Assembly: GCA_017303535.1 (NCBI GenBank)
Contig: JAFLCO010000012.1
Coordinates: forward strand, 9,566-41,820
Source: Planctomycetota bacterium
GTDB taxonomy: Bacteria; Planctomycetota; Planctomycetia; Pirellulales; PNKZ01
DNA length: 32,255 bases
Reading direction: 5' to 3'
A program made the position numbers and the translations under genes. The notes under the pieces were generated by a model. That model worked only from the letters and a program-made list of their open reading frames with translations, had not been told where the DNA came from and did no database searches. Below are positions 20,721-28,518 of the stretch, one piece after another (the stretch's first letter is position 1; every line of letters begins with the position of its first letter).

Positions 20721-21416
20721 ATGGCTGCGCAGAAAACGATTCGTCGGATTCGAGTGAGCACCAAGTCGTCGAACGAGCGGCGCACCGGCGTTTTCGAGAT
20801 GGACCATCCCTTGGTCTGTCATCACCTCACGCGGTTGCGCGACGAGCGAACTTCGCCGGAAGAGTTTCGTGCATTGGTGCGAAGGCTCGCCGCGCTGCTG
20901 GCCTACGAAGCGCTCAAGGATCTGCACGACGAGCCGCATCCGATTCGCACGCCCAATTGCGACTTTGAAGGGCGCAGGCTGCAGGAGACCATCGGGCTGG
21001 TGCCGATCTTGCGCGCCGGGCTCGGCATGGTCGATCCGATTCTCGACCTGATCCCGCAGGCCGAAGTGTGGCATCTCGGCGTGTATCGCGACGAGCGCAC
21101 GGCCAAGCCGATCGAATACTACAGCAAGATTCCACACACGGGGCCGGTCGACGTCGCGCTGATTCTCGATCCGATGCTGGCCACGGGCGGCTCGGCCGTC
21201 GCGGCGCTGTCGACCTTGCGCGAGTGGGGCGTGCCGAACGTAAAGCTGCTCTCGATCATCGCCTCGAGCGAAGGGATCAAGACCGTCGAAGAGCAGTTCC
21301 CGCAGGCGCAGGTCTACGTCTGTGCGATCGACCCGACGTTGAACGACCGAAAGTTCATCATCCCCGGCCTCGGCGATGCGGGCGATAGAACGTTCAACAC
21401 CGGACGGGCGGAGTAA
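20721..21416 (+). CDS. upp: Uracil phosphoribosyltransferase
   Basis: This protein of about 231 residues converts uracil and PRPP to UMP in pyrimidine salvage. Evidence is the UPRT order: VFEMDHPLVCHHLTRLRDE, FRALVRRLAALLAYEA, IGLVPILRAGLGMVDPIL, IEYYSKIP, and the PRPP-binding DVALILDPMLATGGSAVAAL. The C-terminal YVCAIDPTLNDRKFIIPGLGDAGDR includes the uracil-recognition loop. An N-terminal extension of roughly 20 residues (AAQKTIRRIRVSTKSSNERR) is basic and unlike the core. GTG at 20718 directly before the ATG is also possible; a CGGAG sequence serves either. It appears to be a single-gene unit. Confidence 0.93.
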   Translation: MAAQKTIRRIRVSTKSSNERRTGVFEMDHPLVCHHLTRLRDERTSPEEFRALVRRLAALLAYEALKDLHDEPHPIRTPNCDFEGRRLQETIGLVPILRAGLGMVDPILDLIPQAEVWHLGVYRDERTAKPIEYYSKIPHTGPVDVALILDPMLATGGSAVAALSTLREWGVPNVKLLSIIASSEGIKTVEEQFPQAQVYVCAIDPTLNDRKFIIPGLGDAGDRTFNTGRAE

Positions 21417-21420
21417 ATAC

Positions 21421-21503
21421 AAATGCTGACTGCGGACTGCTGAACAGAATACGCACGATTTGAAGTTCTCATTCAGCAGTCAGCAGTCGTTCAGTCAGCA
21501 TTC
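21421..21503. repeat. CAGCAGTCAG-type imperfect hairpin repeat
   Basis: An AATGCTGACTG...GACTGCTGAA arm near 21422-21444 is complementary to TTCAGCAGTCAGCAGTCGTT and the following CAGTCAGCATT (about 21473-21503), apart from an extra segment of about 8 nt in the right arm. The right side contains tandem CAGCAGT units. It lies downstream of upp and upstream of the sigma-factor gene and could act as a terminator, though no T-run follows. Confidence 0.5.
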
Positions 21504-21715
21504 TCTCTATGCCGCTCTTGACGGTTTTGCCGTCCCTGTGGTCGATTGGCGGCGTCTGTCGCCGTCGGCGTTAACTCTTTGTGCGGCCTGCGCTTGGGCC
21601 GCATTTTGCCGGGGCTGCGCATTTTTGCGTGACCCGAGCTTCGACCGCGGCAACGGATGTTGCGGGTAGGGAATTCCGCAACTTGGTCGGAGGCGGTTGC
21701 CATGGAGATGAGGCA

Positions 21716-22279
21716 GTGGACCGTTTCGGCGAACAGCCGGCTGAACGCACCGACGAACAACTCGCAGCTCTGGCGGCGCGCGAAGGTTCGGACGGCGCGG
21801 CCTTCGGCGAACTTGTCGAACGTTTCCGCGAGCGGATCTGGCGCATATGCTTTCGGCTGCTGGGCAACGAAAGCGACGCGCACGACGCGGCACAAGAAGT
21901 CTTCGTTGCGCTGTTCTTGCAGCGAGCCAAGTTTCGCGGCGAGTCGAAGTACTCGACTTGGGTGCATGCGATCGCCGTGCGAACGTGCCTCATGCTGCGG
22001 CGCAGCCGAGGCCGGCGACATCGGCGCGAAGGGGTGCCGACGGGAGCCGATCTCGACTTGCAGCCGACGAAGCGCGCAACGACGTCGGCCGATGCAACGC
22101 TCGACCTGGTGCAAATGCTCGACGTGCTCGACGAAGAAGACCGCGCGCTGGTGCTGCTCAAGTATGCGGAAGGGTACGAATACGAAGAACTCGCGCAGAT
22201 TTTCGATCTCTCGGTAAGCGCCTGCAAAATGCGGGTCAGCCGAGCGCGGGAGAAGATCGCGACGAGGTTCGAGAGATGA
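21716..22279 (+). CDS. ECF-type RNA polymerase sigma factor
   Basis: From GTG 21716 the product is 187 residues, a usual ECF length, with GGAG about nine bases upstream. The frame remains open upstream, but that sequence is not protein-like. Region 2 spans about 27-95 with FGELVERFRERIWRICFRLL, the region-2 helix DAHDAAQEVFVALFLQRAKF and the STWVHAIAVRTCLMLRR segment. Region 4 (about 130-183) has LDEEDRALVLLKYAEGYEYE and the helix-turn-helix LAQIFDLSVSACKMRVSRAR. It directs transcription of an unknown regulon, perhaps a stress response. The next gene encodes a small membrane protein, a common arrangement for ECF regulators, separated here by a hairpin repeat. Confidence 0.9.
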   Translation: MDRFGEQPAERTDEQLAALAAREGSDGAAFGELVERFRERIWRICFRLLGNESDAHDAAQEVFVALFLQRAKFRGESKYSTWVHAIAVRTCLMLRRSRGRRHRREGVPTGADLDLQPTKRATTSADATLDLVQMLDVLDEEDRALVLLKYAEGYEYEELAQIFDLSVSACKMRVSRAREKIATRFER

Positions 22280-22287
22280 GCGGGTTG

Positions 22288-22315
22288 ATCCCGGAGACAA
22301 GCTCCGGGGCTAAAT
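22288..22315. repeat. TTTAGCC hairpin repeat (copy F)
   Basis: CCCGGAG (22290-22296), loop ACAAG, CTCCGGG (22302-22308), then GGCTAAAT. On the minus strand it is ATTTAGCC plus the stem. Relative to copies A-C the closing pairs have swapped while complementarity is kept. It starts about 10 nt beyond the sigma-factor stop. Confidence 0.85.
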
Positions 22316-22333
22316 CGGAAGCGGAAGTTTGCG

Positions 22334-22555
22334 ATGGATCTGTTTGAGCAATTGGCCGAAGTGCAAGTTCCGCCGCCGCCCAAGAACTTGGACCGGCGCG
22401 TGCATCGGCGGATCAATCGCTGGTTGGTGACATTGCACGTAGTGGAGTTCGTGCTGCGAATCGTTCCGTACGCCTCGCTGCATTTCGCCGCGGCGGTCGC
22501 CGGCCTGGTTCGCTTTTCAATTTCGGGAAAGTTCGAGAAAGAGAAGAAGTCCTAA
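22334..22555 (+). CDS. Small single-pass membrane protein following the sigma factor
   Basis: This 73-residue protein reads MDLFEQLAEVQVPPPPKNLD, then a basic RRVHRRINRW, a hydrophobic part at about 31-60 (LVTLHVVEFVLRIVPYASLHFAAAVAGLVRF), and a charged KFEKEKKS end. I recognise this as a type of short protein found after ECF sigma genes in planctomycetes, but no function is established. It lacks the HxxxCxxC zinc motif of classical anti-sigma factors. A role in membrane sensing with the sigma factor is plausible only from position. The start ATG has GGAAG about ten bases upstream. Confidence 0.65.
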   Translation: MDLFEQLAEVQVPPPPKNLDRRVHRRINRWLVTLHVVEFVLRIVPYASLHFAAAVAGLVRFSISGKFEKEKKS

Positions 22556-22557
22556 AC

Positions 22558-22585
22558 AATTAGCCCCGGAGCTTGTCTCCGGGAT
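22558..22585. repeat. TTAGCC hairpin repeat (copy E)
   Basis: AATTAGC is followed by stem CCCGGAG (22565-22571) and CTCCGGG (22577-22583) with loop CTTGT. It uses the same stem as copy F in the opposite orientation and lies 3 nt after the stop codon of the small membrane-protein gene. Copies F and E therefore flank that gene. Confidence 0.85.
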
Positions 22586-22655
22586 TCTTGTAAGCGTCGG
22601 TGTTCGCGTTTCGGGGGCAGATCAAGGTTCTTTTGTTTGCGTAAGGGAGATGTTT

Positions 22656-23513
22656 ATGAACTTGCTAGCCGCGTTTGACGTGTCGACCAATATTCAAAGT
22701 TGGAATGAAGCGGTCCGCCAAAGCTTTTACAAGGCTTTCGGGCAGATCGCCGCGCTCGGGCCCAACGTCCTGGCCATGGTCGTGGTGCTCGTGGTCGGAT
22801 ACTTCGTCGCCAAGGTTCTCGATCGGGCCGTGGCCGCGCTTTGCCACTCCTGCGGCTTGCAAACGGCCGCCGAGCGCAGCGGGCTGGTCACGTCGATGAA
22901 GCAGGTCGGCTTGGCCGGCAACGTGCCGACGCTCATCGGCCGCATCGTCTTCTGGCTCACGATGTGCGTGTTCCTCTCGGCCGCGTTTAATATCCTCGGC
23001 CTCACGGAAGTTTCCGCCGCCGTCGACGGGCTCGTCGCCTACGTGCCGAAACTCCTTATCGCCACGGCGATCGTCATCGTCGGTCTACTTGTCGCTACGT
23101 TCCTCCGCGGCGTCGTGGCGACCAGCGCCGATCGGGTCGGCGTCTCGTATGCCGAATATCTGGCGAACGGTTGCTACTATATTCTCGCTCTGATGACGTT
23201 TCTGGCCGCCGCCGAGAAGCTCGACATCAACTTCAAGCTCTTCGAGCAGTTGATCGTCATCGCCTTTGCGGCTCTGGCGCTGGGCGTCGGTTTGGCCGTC
23301 GGCCTCGGTGGTAAAGAGGTGATGGGCGGGATCCTGGCCGGTTACTATACGCGTCAACGTCTCCAAAACGGCGACCGCGTGCAGGTGGCCGGCATGGACG
23401 GCATCGTTCGCGACGTCGGCGCCGTGTCGACGACGATCGAGACGCAAGAGGACGGGCTCGTGAATCGTCGCACCGTGCCGAACGTGCGCATGATCAGCGA
23501 AGCCGTGCGGTAG
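22656..23513 (+). CDS. MscS-family small-conductance mechanosensitive channel protein
   Basis: From ATG 22656 the product is 285 residues; GGGAG lies six bases upstream, while the ATG at 22650 is too close to that site. Several hydrophobic helices are seen: NVLAMVVVLVVGYFVAKVL, RIVFWLTMCVFLSAAFNI, LLIATAIVIVGLLVATFL, YYILALMTFLAA and LIVIAFAALALGVGLAVGLGG. The first helix with LDRAVAALCHSCGL matches the 'conserved TM helix' group. The C-terminal GGKEVMGGILAGYYTRQRLQ, NGDRVQVAGMDGIVRDVGAV and ETQEDGLVNRRTVPNVRM are the MscS beta-domain blocks. It probably opens under membrane tension and releases small solutes. It ends shortly before the terminator of the convergent histone-like gene. Confidence 0.85.
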   Translation: MNLLAAFDVSTNIQSWNEAVRQSFYKAFGQIAALGPNVLAMVVVLVVGYFVAKVLDRAVAALCHSCGLQTAAERSGLVTSMKQVGLAGNVPTLIGRIVFWLTMCVFLSAAFNILGLTEVSAAVDGLVAYVPKLLIATAIVIVGLLVATFLRGVVATSADRVGVSYAEYLANGCYYILALMTFLAAAEKLDINFKLFEQLIVIAFAALALGVGLAVGLGGKEVMGGILAGYYTRQRLQNGDRVQVAGMDGIVRDVGAVSTTIETQEDGLVNRRTVPNVRMISEAVR

Positions 23514-23543
23514 CGCAGGTTCGCTCGATCGTGCAGCGACACA

Positions 23544-23580
23544 AAAAAAGGAGCCCGGGCGTTGAGCCGCCCGGGCTTCC
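23544..23580 (-). terminator. Rho-independent terminator of the histone-like gene
   Basis: On the minus strand AGCCCGGGCG, a 6-nt loop and CGCCCGGGCT form a perfect 10-bp stem (23578-23569 with 23562-23553) followed by CC and a run of seven T's (23550-23544). It starts about 22 nt after the stop codon at 23602. It may also stop transcripts coming from the MscS-like gene. Confidence 0.9.
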
Positions 23581-23601
23581 GGCGTTCGTGAGCGCGAAGG
23601 T

Positions 23602-24087
23602 CTACTTGGCCCGTTTGCCGGCGGCCGGCTTGCGACCTTTGGCCGCGGCCTTCTTCGCCGTCTTCTTCACAGGCTTGGCGGCCGCAGCCTTCGCAGCAGC
23701 TTTCGCCAAGGCGGCCTTCGTGTTCTTTCGCTGGGCGACGGGCCGTCCTTTGGGCGTGTAGTGCCCGCGGAGCAGTTGGTTGCCTTCCGTATGATGGCCG
23801 ACCTTCATCGTGCCGCGCCATTTGCTGACGGTCTGGCCCGTGACGCCCCACCAATGACAAACGGCCGTGGCCGCTTCGCGCCGAACGGCCTTTTCGAGCC
23901 CTTCGTACACGATCAGCATCCGGTTCGTGTTGTCGGGCGTGCGGCCCATCGGCCACGGAATCCGACCTTCGGAAACCTTGACGATGGTGACGTTGCCGCG
24001 AACGGCACACTTGACGCGCTGCCCCAGTTTAAACTTGGGCGTGGCGTAGGGACCAAAGTAGAGCTTGGTGCGATCAATTCGAGCCAT
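23602..24087 (-). CDS. Basic DNA-binding-like protein with a histone-H1-like tail
   Basis: From ATG 24087-24085 the product is 161 residues. Residues 1-66 form a small beta-rich domain (KLYFGPYATPKFKLGQRVKC, VRGNVTIVKVSEGRIPWP, NRMLIVYEGL). Residues about 68-92 (AVRREAATAVCHWWGVTGQT, then VSKWRGTM) look like a helix-turn-helix. Residues about 120-161 are an Ala/Lys-rich tail with AAKAAAAKPVKKTAKKAAAK, like eukaryotic H1 or bacterial Hc1/AlgP tails. The likely role is binding DNA in the nucleoid, but the domain family is not one I can name. The gene is single, divergent from the DUF1549 operon, and has a strong terminator. Seven extra codons upstream (ATG 24108) are possible. Confidence 0.75.
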   Translation of the reverse strand: MARIDRTKLYFGPYATPKFKLGQRVKCAVRGNVTIVKVSEGRIPWPMGRTPDNTNRMLIVYEGLEKAVRREAATAVCHWWGVTGQTVSKWRGTMKVGHHTEGNQLLRGHYTPKGRPVAQRKNTKAALAKAAAKAAAAKPVKKTAKKAAAKGRKPAAGKRAK

Positions 24088-24142
24088 GGGATGTCGTAAG
24101 TCGCTCAAGGTGTGAAGACGGGCAGAAATCGGGTTCGGCCCC

Positions 24143-24154
24143 GCTCGGCCGAGC
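24143..24154. promoter_or_regulatory. Perfect 12-bp palindrome in a divergent promoter region
   Basis: GCTCGGCCGAGC is self-complementary. It lies about 55 nt upstream of the histone-like gene and about 125 nt upstream of the DUF1549 gene. It could be an operator, but GC-rich palindromes arise easily in such a genome. Confidence 0.3.
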
Positions 24155-24216
24155 CCCTATCTTACACGCCGACAGATAGAGCTTGCTAGAAGTCAAATGA
24201 CTCAGAAATGCGCAGC

Positions 24217-24245
24217 TTGATCGGCCCGCGCCGGCGACGCACAAT
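24217..24245 (+). promoter_or_regulatory. Candidate promoter for the DUF1549/DUF1553 operon
   Basis: TTGATC (24217-24222), 17 nt, then CACAAT (24240-24245), each four of six to the sigma-70 consensus. A start site near 24252 would lie about 30 nt upstream of the ATG at 24281. Confidence 0.35.
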
Positions 24246-24280
24246 GACTGTTCTCGCCCGATTTTCGCCCGTCTTCAAGA

Positions 24281-26929
24281 ATGCGTGCCATGGCCCGATT
24301 CGCCGCTATTTCGTGGTTTACGGCCGTCAGTTTCTGTGCCGCCGCAGGAGGCATCGACGCGGCGGCTCCGCAAAAAAGCTCGACACCGCCGGCGGCGGAA
24401 TTGCCGGCCAAAATTGACTTCAACCGCGACGTCCGGCCGATTCTGTCGAACAATTGCTACTTTTGCCACGGCCCGGATTCGCAGCACCGCGAAGCCGACC
24501 TGCGGCTGGATCTTCGCGACGACGCGGTCAAGCCGCACGACGGTCAGGCCGCTATCGTGCCGGGCAAGCCGGAGTTGAGTACGTTGGTTGCACGGATCGT
24601 CTCGACGGATGCCGACATGCGAATGCCGCCTCCCGATTCCAACAAGAAGCTGTCGCCTCGGCAGATCGCCGTACTAAAACAATGGATCGCCGAGGGGGCC
24701 GAGTATCAATCGCACTGGGCGTATGCGCCGCTCAAGAAGCCGACGCCGCCGCAGATCGACGATGCCGCAAGCAAAGCTTGGCCGCGCGGGGCGATCGATC
24801 GCTTTCTGTTGGCGCGGCTGACCAAGGAAAAGTTGCCGCCGGCCGCGGAGGCCGACGCCGCGACGCTCGGTCGGCGCTTGTACTTCGACCTCACCGGCTT
24901 GCCGCCGACGGCGGAAGAATTGGAAGAGTTCGTCGCGGCCTATCAGGGGGACAAGCAAAAAGCCGCTTACGAAGCGCTGGTCGACCGATTGCTCGCTTCG
25001 CCGCACTTCGGAGAGCGGATGACCATGTGGTGGCTCGATCTGGTACGGTATGCCGACACCGTCGGGTACCATGGCGATCAAGATGTTTCCGTTTGGCCGT
25101 ACCGCGACTACGTCATCTCCGCGTTCAATCGCAACCTGCCGCTCGATCAGTTCACGCGCGAGCAATTGGCCGGTGATCTGCTTACGAGTTCGACGCGCGA
25201 ACAGCGGATCGCCTCCGGATATAACCGGCTCGGCATGATGACCGCCGAAGGGGGCGCTCAAGACAAAGAGTATCTGGCCAAGTACGCCGCGGATCGGGTT
25301 CGCAACGTTTCGAGCGTCTGGATGGGGGCGACCGTCGGCTGCGCGGAGTGCCACGACCACAAGTTCGATCCTTACACGGCGCGCGACTTCTACAGTCTCG
25401 CCGCGTTCTTCGCGGACATTAAAGAGAAGGGCTTTTACGGCGGCGCGAACAGCACCGGAGACTGGGGCCCGAGGCTTTGGCTGACGACGCCGGAGCAAGA
25501 AGCCGAACTCAAAAAACTCGATGAGGAGATCGCAACGGTCAAGGCGGAAGTCGATCGAGCCACGCCTGACGCGAAGAAGAAGTACGCGACCTGGGAGAAA
25601 GAGCACCGTGGCCGACAGGTCGACGAGAAATCAAAGGACATGCCCAAGGACATTCGCACTCTCTTGCGCGATGACTCCGGCAAGCGAAATCAGGCGGCGG
25701 AAGACAAGCTCTTTGCGTTCTACTTACAACTGACGGAGCCCAAGCTCGCGGAGCAATCGAAACGCATTCAAGCACTCAATGCGCAGCGTAAGAAATTACA
25801 GGACGCGATTCCCTCAACGCTGGTCACGGAAGCCGTCAAGCCGCGGACGATGCGTGTGCTTGCACGCGGCAATTGGATGGATGAGACCGGACCGGTCGTT
25901 TCGCCGGCCGTGCCGGAGTTTCTGAAGTCGACATCGTCGGGTATAGCAGCAAGCGAAGGGCCGCGCCGACTTTCGCGGTTGGAATTGGCCGACTGGCTCT
26001 TCGCGGCCGACAACCCGTTGACGGCCCGCGTTTTTGCCAACCGGTTTTGGGCCATGTTCTTCGGCGTCGGGCTCTCGAAGCGGCTCGATGATCTGGGGGC
26101 TCAAGGAGAACCGCCGGTTCATCCGGAGTTGCTCGACTATCTGGCGGCCGAATTTCGCGACGGCGGCTGGAACGTCAAAGCCCTTCTGAAGCAAATCGTG
26201 CTTTCGAGCGCGTATCGTCAGTCGTCGATCGCCGCGCGCGATGTCGTCGAGCGCGATCCGTATAACCGGCTTTATGCTCGCCAAAGTCGCTTCCGTTTGC
26301 CGGCTGAGGCCGTGCGTGATCGGGCCCTGGCGGCGAGCGGATTGCTTTCGACGACGTTCGGCGGGCGCAGCGTGCGGCCTTATCAACCGCCTGGATACTA
26401 CGCGCAGCTCAATTTCCCCAAACGCGAGTACCAGCAAGACGACGGCGAGAACCTCTGGCGGCGGAGTTTGTACACGCACTGGCAACGGACATTTCTGCAT
26501 CCGGCACTCGTCGCGTTTGATGCTCCGAGCCGCGAAGAATGTACGTGCGAACGCGTGCGTTCCAACACACCGTTGCAATCGCTGGTGCTGCTGAACGATC
26601 CGGAGTTCGTCGAAGCGGCGCGAGTGCTTGCCGAACGAGCCGTTCGAGCAAGCCGCGACTTGGTGTCGGCCAAGGATCCACAACCCGTGATCGCAGCCAT
26701 TTATCGACTAGCACTTCAGCGCTCGCCGACCGAAGACGAGCTTCGGTTGCTCGTGCCGCTCTTCGAAAAGCACCGCTCCGAATACTTGTCCGACGGCGGC
26801 GCGGCGTTGGCGCTCGTCGATATCGGCGAACGTCCGACGCCGAAAGATCTCGACGGTGCGCGGCTCGCGGCGGCGACCAGCGTGGCTCGGGCCGTCTTGA
26901 ACACGCATGAGTTTGTGACGCGGGACTGA
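24281..26929 (+). CDS. PSCyt1-DUF1549-DUF1553 planctomycete cytochrome-c-like protein
   Basis: This 882-residue protein has a signal segment at about 6-28. FNRDVRPILSNNCYFCHGPD follows with a CxxCH motif (C59, C62, H63), the start of the PSCyt1 domain (about 45-145). AIDRFLLARLTKEKL, LYFDLTGLPPTAEELEEF and MTMWWLDLVRYADTVGY mark the DUF1549 (PSCyt2) domain. A charged, probably coiled-coil stretch (about 405-515, LKKLDEEIATVKAEVDRA) leads to DUF1553 (PSD1) with LELADWLFAADNPLTARVFA and FGVGLSKRLDDLGAQGEPP. These proteins are abundant in planctomycetes, exported and probably haem-binding; their reaction is unknown, but they often lie near sulfatases and polysaccharide-degrading genes. The DUF1501 gene follows directly. 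Confidence 0.92.
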   Translation: MRAMARFAAISWFTAVSFCAAAGGIDAAAPQKSSTPPAAELPAKIDFNRDVRPILSNNCYFCHGPDSQHREADLRLDLRDDAVKPHDGQAAIVPGKPELSTLVARIVSTDADMRMPPPDSNKKLSPRQIAVLKQWIAEGAEYQSHWAYAPLKKPTPPQIDDAASKAWPRGAIDRFLLARLTKEKLPPAAEADAATLGRRLYFDLTGLPPTAEELEEFVAAYQGDKQKAAYEALVDRLLASPHFGERMTMWWLDLVRYADTVGYHGDQDVSVWPYRDYVISAFNRNLPLDQFTREQLAGDLLTSSTREQRIASGYNRLGMMTAEGGAQDKEYLAKYAADRVRNVSSVWMGATVGCAECHDHKFDPYTARDFYSLAAFFADIKEKGFYGGANSTGDWGPRLWLTTPEQEAELKKLDEEIATVKAEVDRATPDAKKKYATWEKEHRGRQVDEKSKDMPKDIRTLLRDDSGKRNQAAEDKLFAFYLQLTEPKLAEQSKRIQALNAQRKKLQDAIPSTLVTEAVKPRTMRVLARGNWMDETGPVVSPAVPEFLKSTSSGIAASEGPRRLSRLELADWLFAADNPLTARVFANRFWAMFFGVGLSKRLDDLGAQGEPPVHPELLDYLAAEFRDGGWNVKALLKQIVLSSAYRQSSIAARDVVERDPYNRLYARQSRFRLPAEAVRDRALAASGLLSTTFGGRSVRPYQPPGYYAQLNFPKREYQQDDGENLWRRSLYTHWQRTFLHPALVAFDAPSREECTCERVRSNTPLQSLVLLNDPEFVEAARVLAERAVRASRDLVSAKDPQPVIAAIYRLALQRSPTEDELRLLVPLFEKHRSEYLSDGGAALALVDIGERPTPKDLDGARLAAATSVARAVLNTHEFVTRD

Positions 26930-26942
26930 ACGACAACGCTTC

Positions 26943-26971
26943 AACGCGGAGGCAAGCTCCGCGGCTAAATG
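26943..26971. repeat. TTTAGCC hairpin repeat (copy D), overlapping a possible start codon
   Basis: CGCGGAG (26945-26951), loop GCAAG, CTCCGCG (26957-26963), then GCTAAATG. On the minus strand this is CATTTAGC plus the stem, as in copies A-C. The ATG at 26969-26971 is the complement of the repeat's conserved CAT. The repeat starts 13 nt after the DUF1553 stop and fills the space where the next gene's ribosome-binding site would be expected. Confidence 0.85.
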
Positions 26972-26974
26972 ACC

Positions 26975-28405
26975 ATGAATTTTGATATCGTCAATCGCCG
27001 CAGTTTTCTGAGTCGGGCGGGCCTCGGCACGTTCGCGCTGTCGCAGCTTTTACGCGGCGAGCGACGTGCGGCGGCCGATGATCTTGTTGATCCCGACACC
27101 GTGCCTGGGCCGTGGCGCGGCGTGGTGCGGCCGTTTCATCATGCGCCGCGCGTGAAGCGGGTTATTCAGCTTTACATGGCCGGCGGTCCGTCGCACTTGG
27201 AGACCTTCGATCACAAGCCGACGCTCGCGAAGCTCGACGGGCAGCCGACGCCCGAATCGTTCACCAAGGGCCAGCCGATCGCACAGTTGCAAGGTCGCGT
27301 GCTCAAATGCCTCGGGCCGCAGGCCAAGTTTGCGAAGCATGGCAAAGGCGGCGTCGAAATCTCTGAGTTCTTTCCGAACCTCGCGACGGTCGCCGACGAG
27401 TTGTGCGTGATCCGTTCGCTGAAGACGGAGCAGATCAACCACGACCCGGCGCACACGCTGATGAACACCGGCACGTCGATTTCCGGCCGGCCGTCGATGG
27501 GCTCGTGGTTGCTCTATGGGCTCGGGGCCGAAACGGAGAACCTGCCCGGCTACATCGTACTGATCTCCACCGGCAAGGGAGGTCAGATGCAGCCGATTGC
27601 GGCTCGCCAGTGGCACAGCGGATTTTTGCCGAGCCGGTTTCAAGGAGTGTCGCTCCGTTCGCAGGGCGATCCCGTGCTGTATCTCCGCAGCCCGGCCGGC
27701 GTGACGCAAACGCAACAACGTGACGTCGTCGATGCGGCCGTTGGGTTGAACAAACTCCGTGATGCGATTGTCGACGATCCGGAAATCTCGACGCGGATTT
27801 CGCAGTACGAGATGGCGTTTCGGATGCAAACGTCGGCGCCGGAGTTGATGGACATTTCTGACGAACCGCAAAGCACGCTCGACCTGTACGGAACGAAGGG
27901 GCCTGACGGCTCGTTCAACTACAATTGCCTGCTGGCCCGACGTTTGGCCGAGCGCGGCGTGCGAATGATCCAGCTTTATCATCGCGACTGGGATCATCAC
28001 GGCGGCATCCGCAAGAACATGGAGATCACGGCGCCGGAAGTCGACCGCGCGATGATGGCGCTCATCACCGACCTCAAGCAACGCGGCATGCTCGACGAAA
28101 CGCTGATCGTCTGGAACGGCGAGTTCGGTCGCACGCCGATGGCCCAAGGCGACGGCCGCGACCACCATATTCAAGGTTTCAGCGCCTGGATGTGCGGCGG
28201 CGGCGTCAAAGGAGGCTACACGCACGGTGCAACGGACGAACTGGGCTACAAAGCGGTCGAGAACGTCGTCGACGTCCACGACTATCACGCCACGATGTTG
28301 CACTTGCTCGGCATCAATCACAAGAAACTGACCGTCGGATTTCAAGGACTCGACATGCGCCTGACGAACGTGCATGGGCGAGTTGTGAAGGAAGTCCTGG
28401 CTTAG
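26975..28405 (+). CDS. DUF1501 domain protein, Tat-exported
   Basis: From ATG 26975 the product is 476 residues; ATG 26969 would add two. A twin-arginine signal is present, VNRRSFLSRAGLGTFALSQL. DUF1501 blocks follow: KRVIQLYMAGGPSHLETFDH, GVEISEFFPNLATVADELCV, INHDPAHTLMNTG, MGSWLLYGLG, LYHRDWDHHGGIRKNM, and LDETLIVWNGEFGRTPMAQG with GRDHHIQGF. DUF1501 shares the alkaline-phosphatase/sulfatase fold, and these His/Asp clusters could bind metals, but it lacks the sulfatase CxPxR motif. It nearly always follows a DUF1549/DUF1553 gene, as here. There is no ordinary Shine-Dalgarno sequence because hairpin copy D occupies that position. Confidence 0.9.
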   Translation: MNFDIVNRRSFLSRAGLGTFALSQLLRGERRAAADDLVDPDTVPGPWRGVVRPFHHAPRVKRVIQLYMAGGPSHLETFDHKPTLAKLDGQPTPESFTKGQPIAQLQGRVLKCLGPQAKFAKHGKGGVEISEFFPNLATVADELCVIRSLKTEQINHDPAHTLMNTGTSISGRPSMGSWLLYGLGAETENLPGYIVLISTGKGGQMQPIAARQWHSGFLPSRFQGVSLRSQGDPVLYLRSPAGVTQTQQRDVVDAAVGLNKLRDAIVDDPEISTRISQYEMAFRMQTSAPELMDISDEPQSTLDLYGTKGPDGSFNYNCLLARRLAERGVRMIQLYHRDWDHHGGIRKNMEITAPEVDRAMMALITDLKQRGMLDETLIVWNGEFGRTPMAQGDGRDHHIQGFSAWMCGGGVKGGYTHGATDELGYKAVENVVDVHDYHATMLHLLGINHKKLTVGFQGLDMRLTNVHGRVVKEVLA

Positions 28406-28518
28406 AAGGAAGAACGACTTGGCGTAACCGCAAGCGAGCCGCGCGGCCTGATGCTTGTGGTGACGCCCGCCCGTCGAAGACTCATCGCCGCCCCGAGGTT
28501 TCACAGGAATTAGTTCCC

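Noticed and set aside
3839..26971. The TTTAGCC hairpins as ordinary rho-independent terminators
   Set aside because: No T-run follows the stems on either strand, and copies C, F and D lie between genes that appear to be in one operon. The only convincing terminator of that type is at 23544-23580.
27050..28504. A 484-codon open frame opposite the DUF1501 gene
   Set aside because: It is a mirror of a clearly assigned Tat-exported DUF1501 protein and has no start signal or family features.
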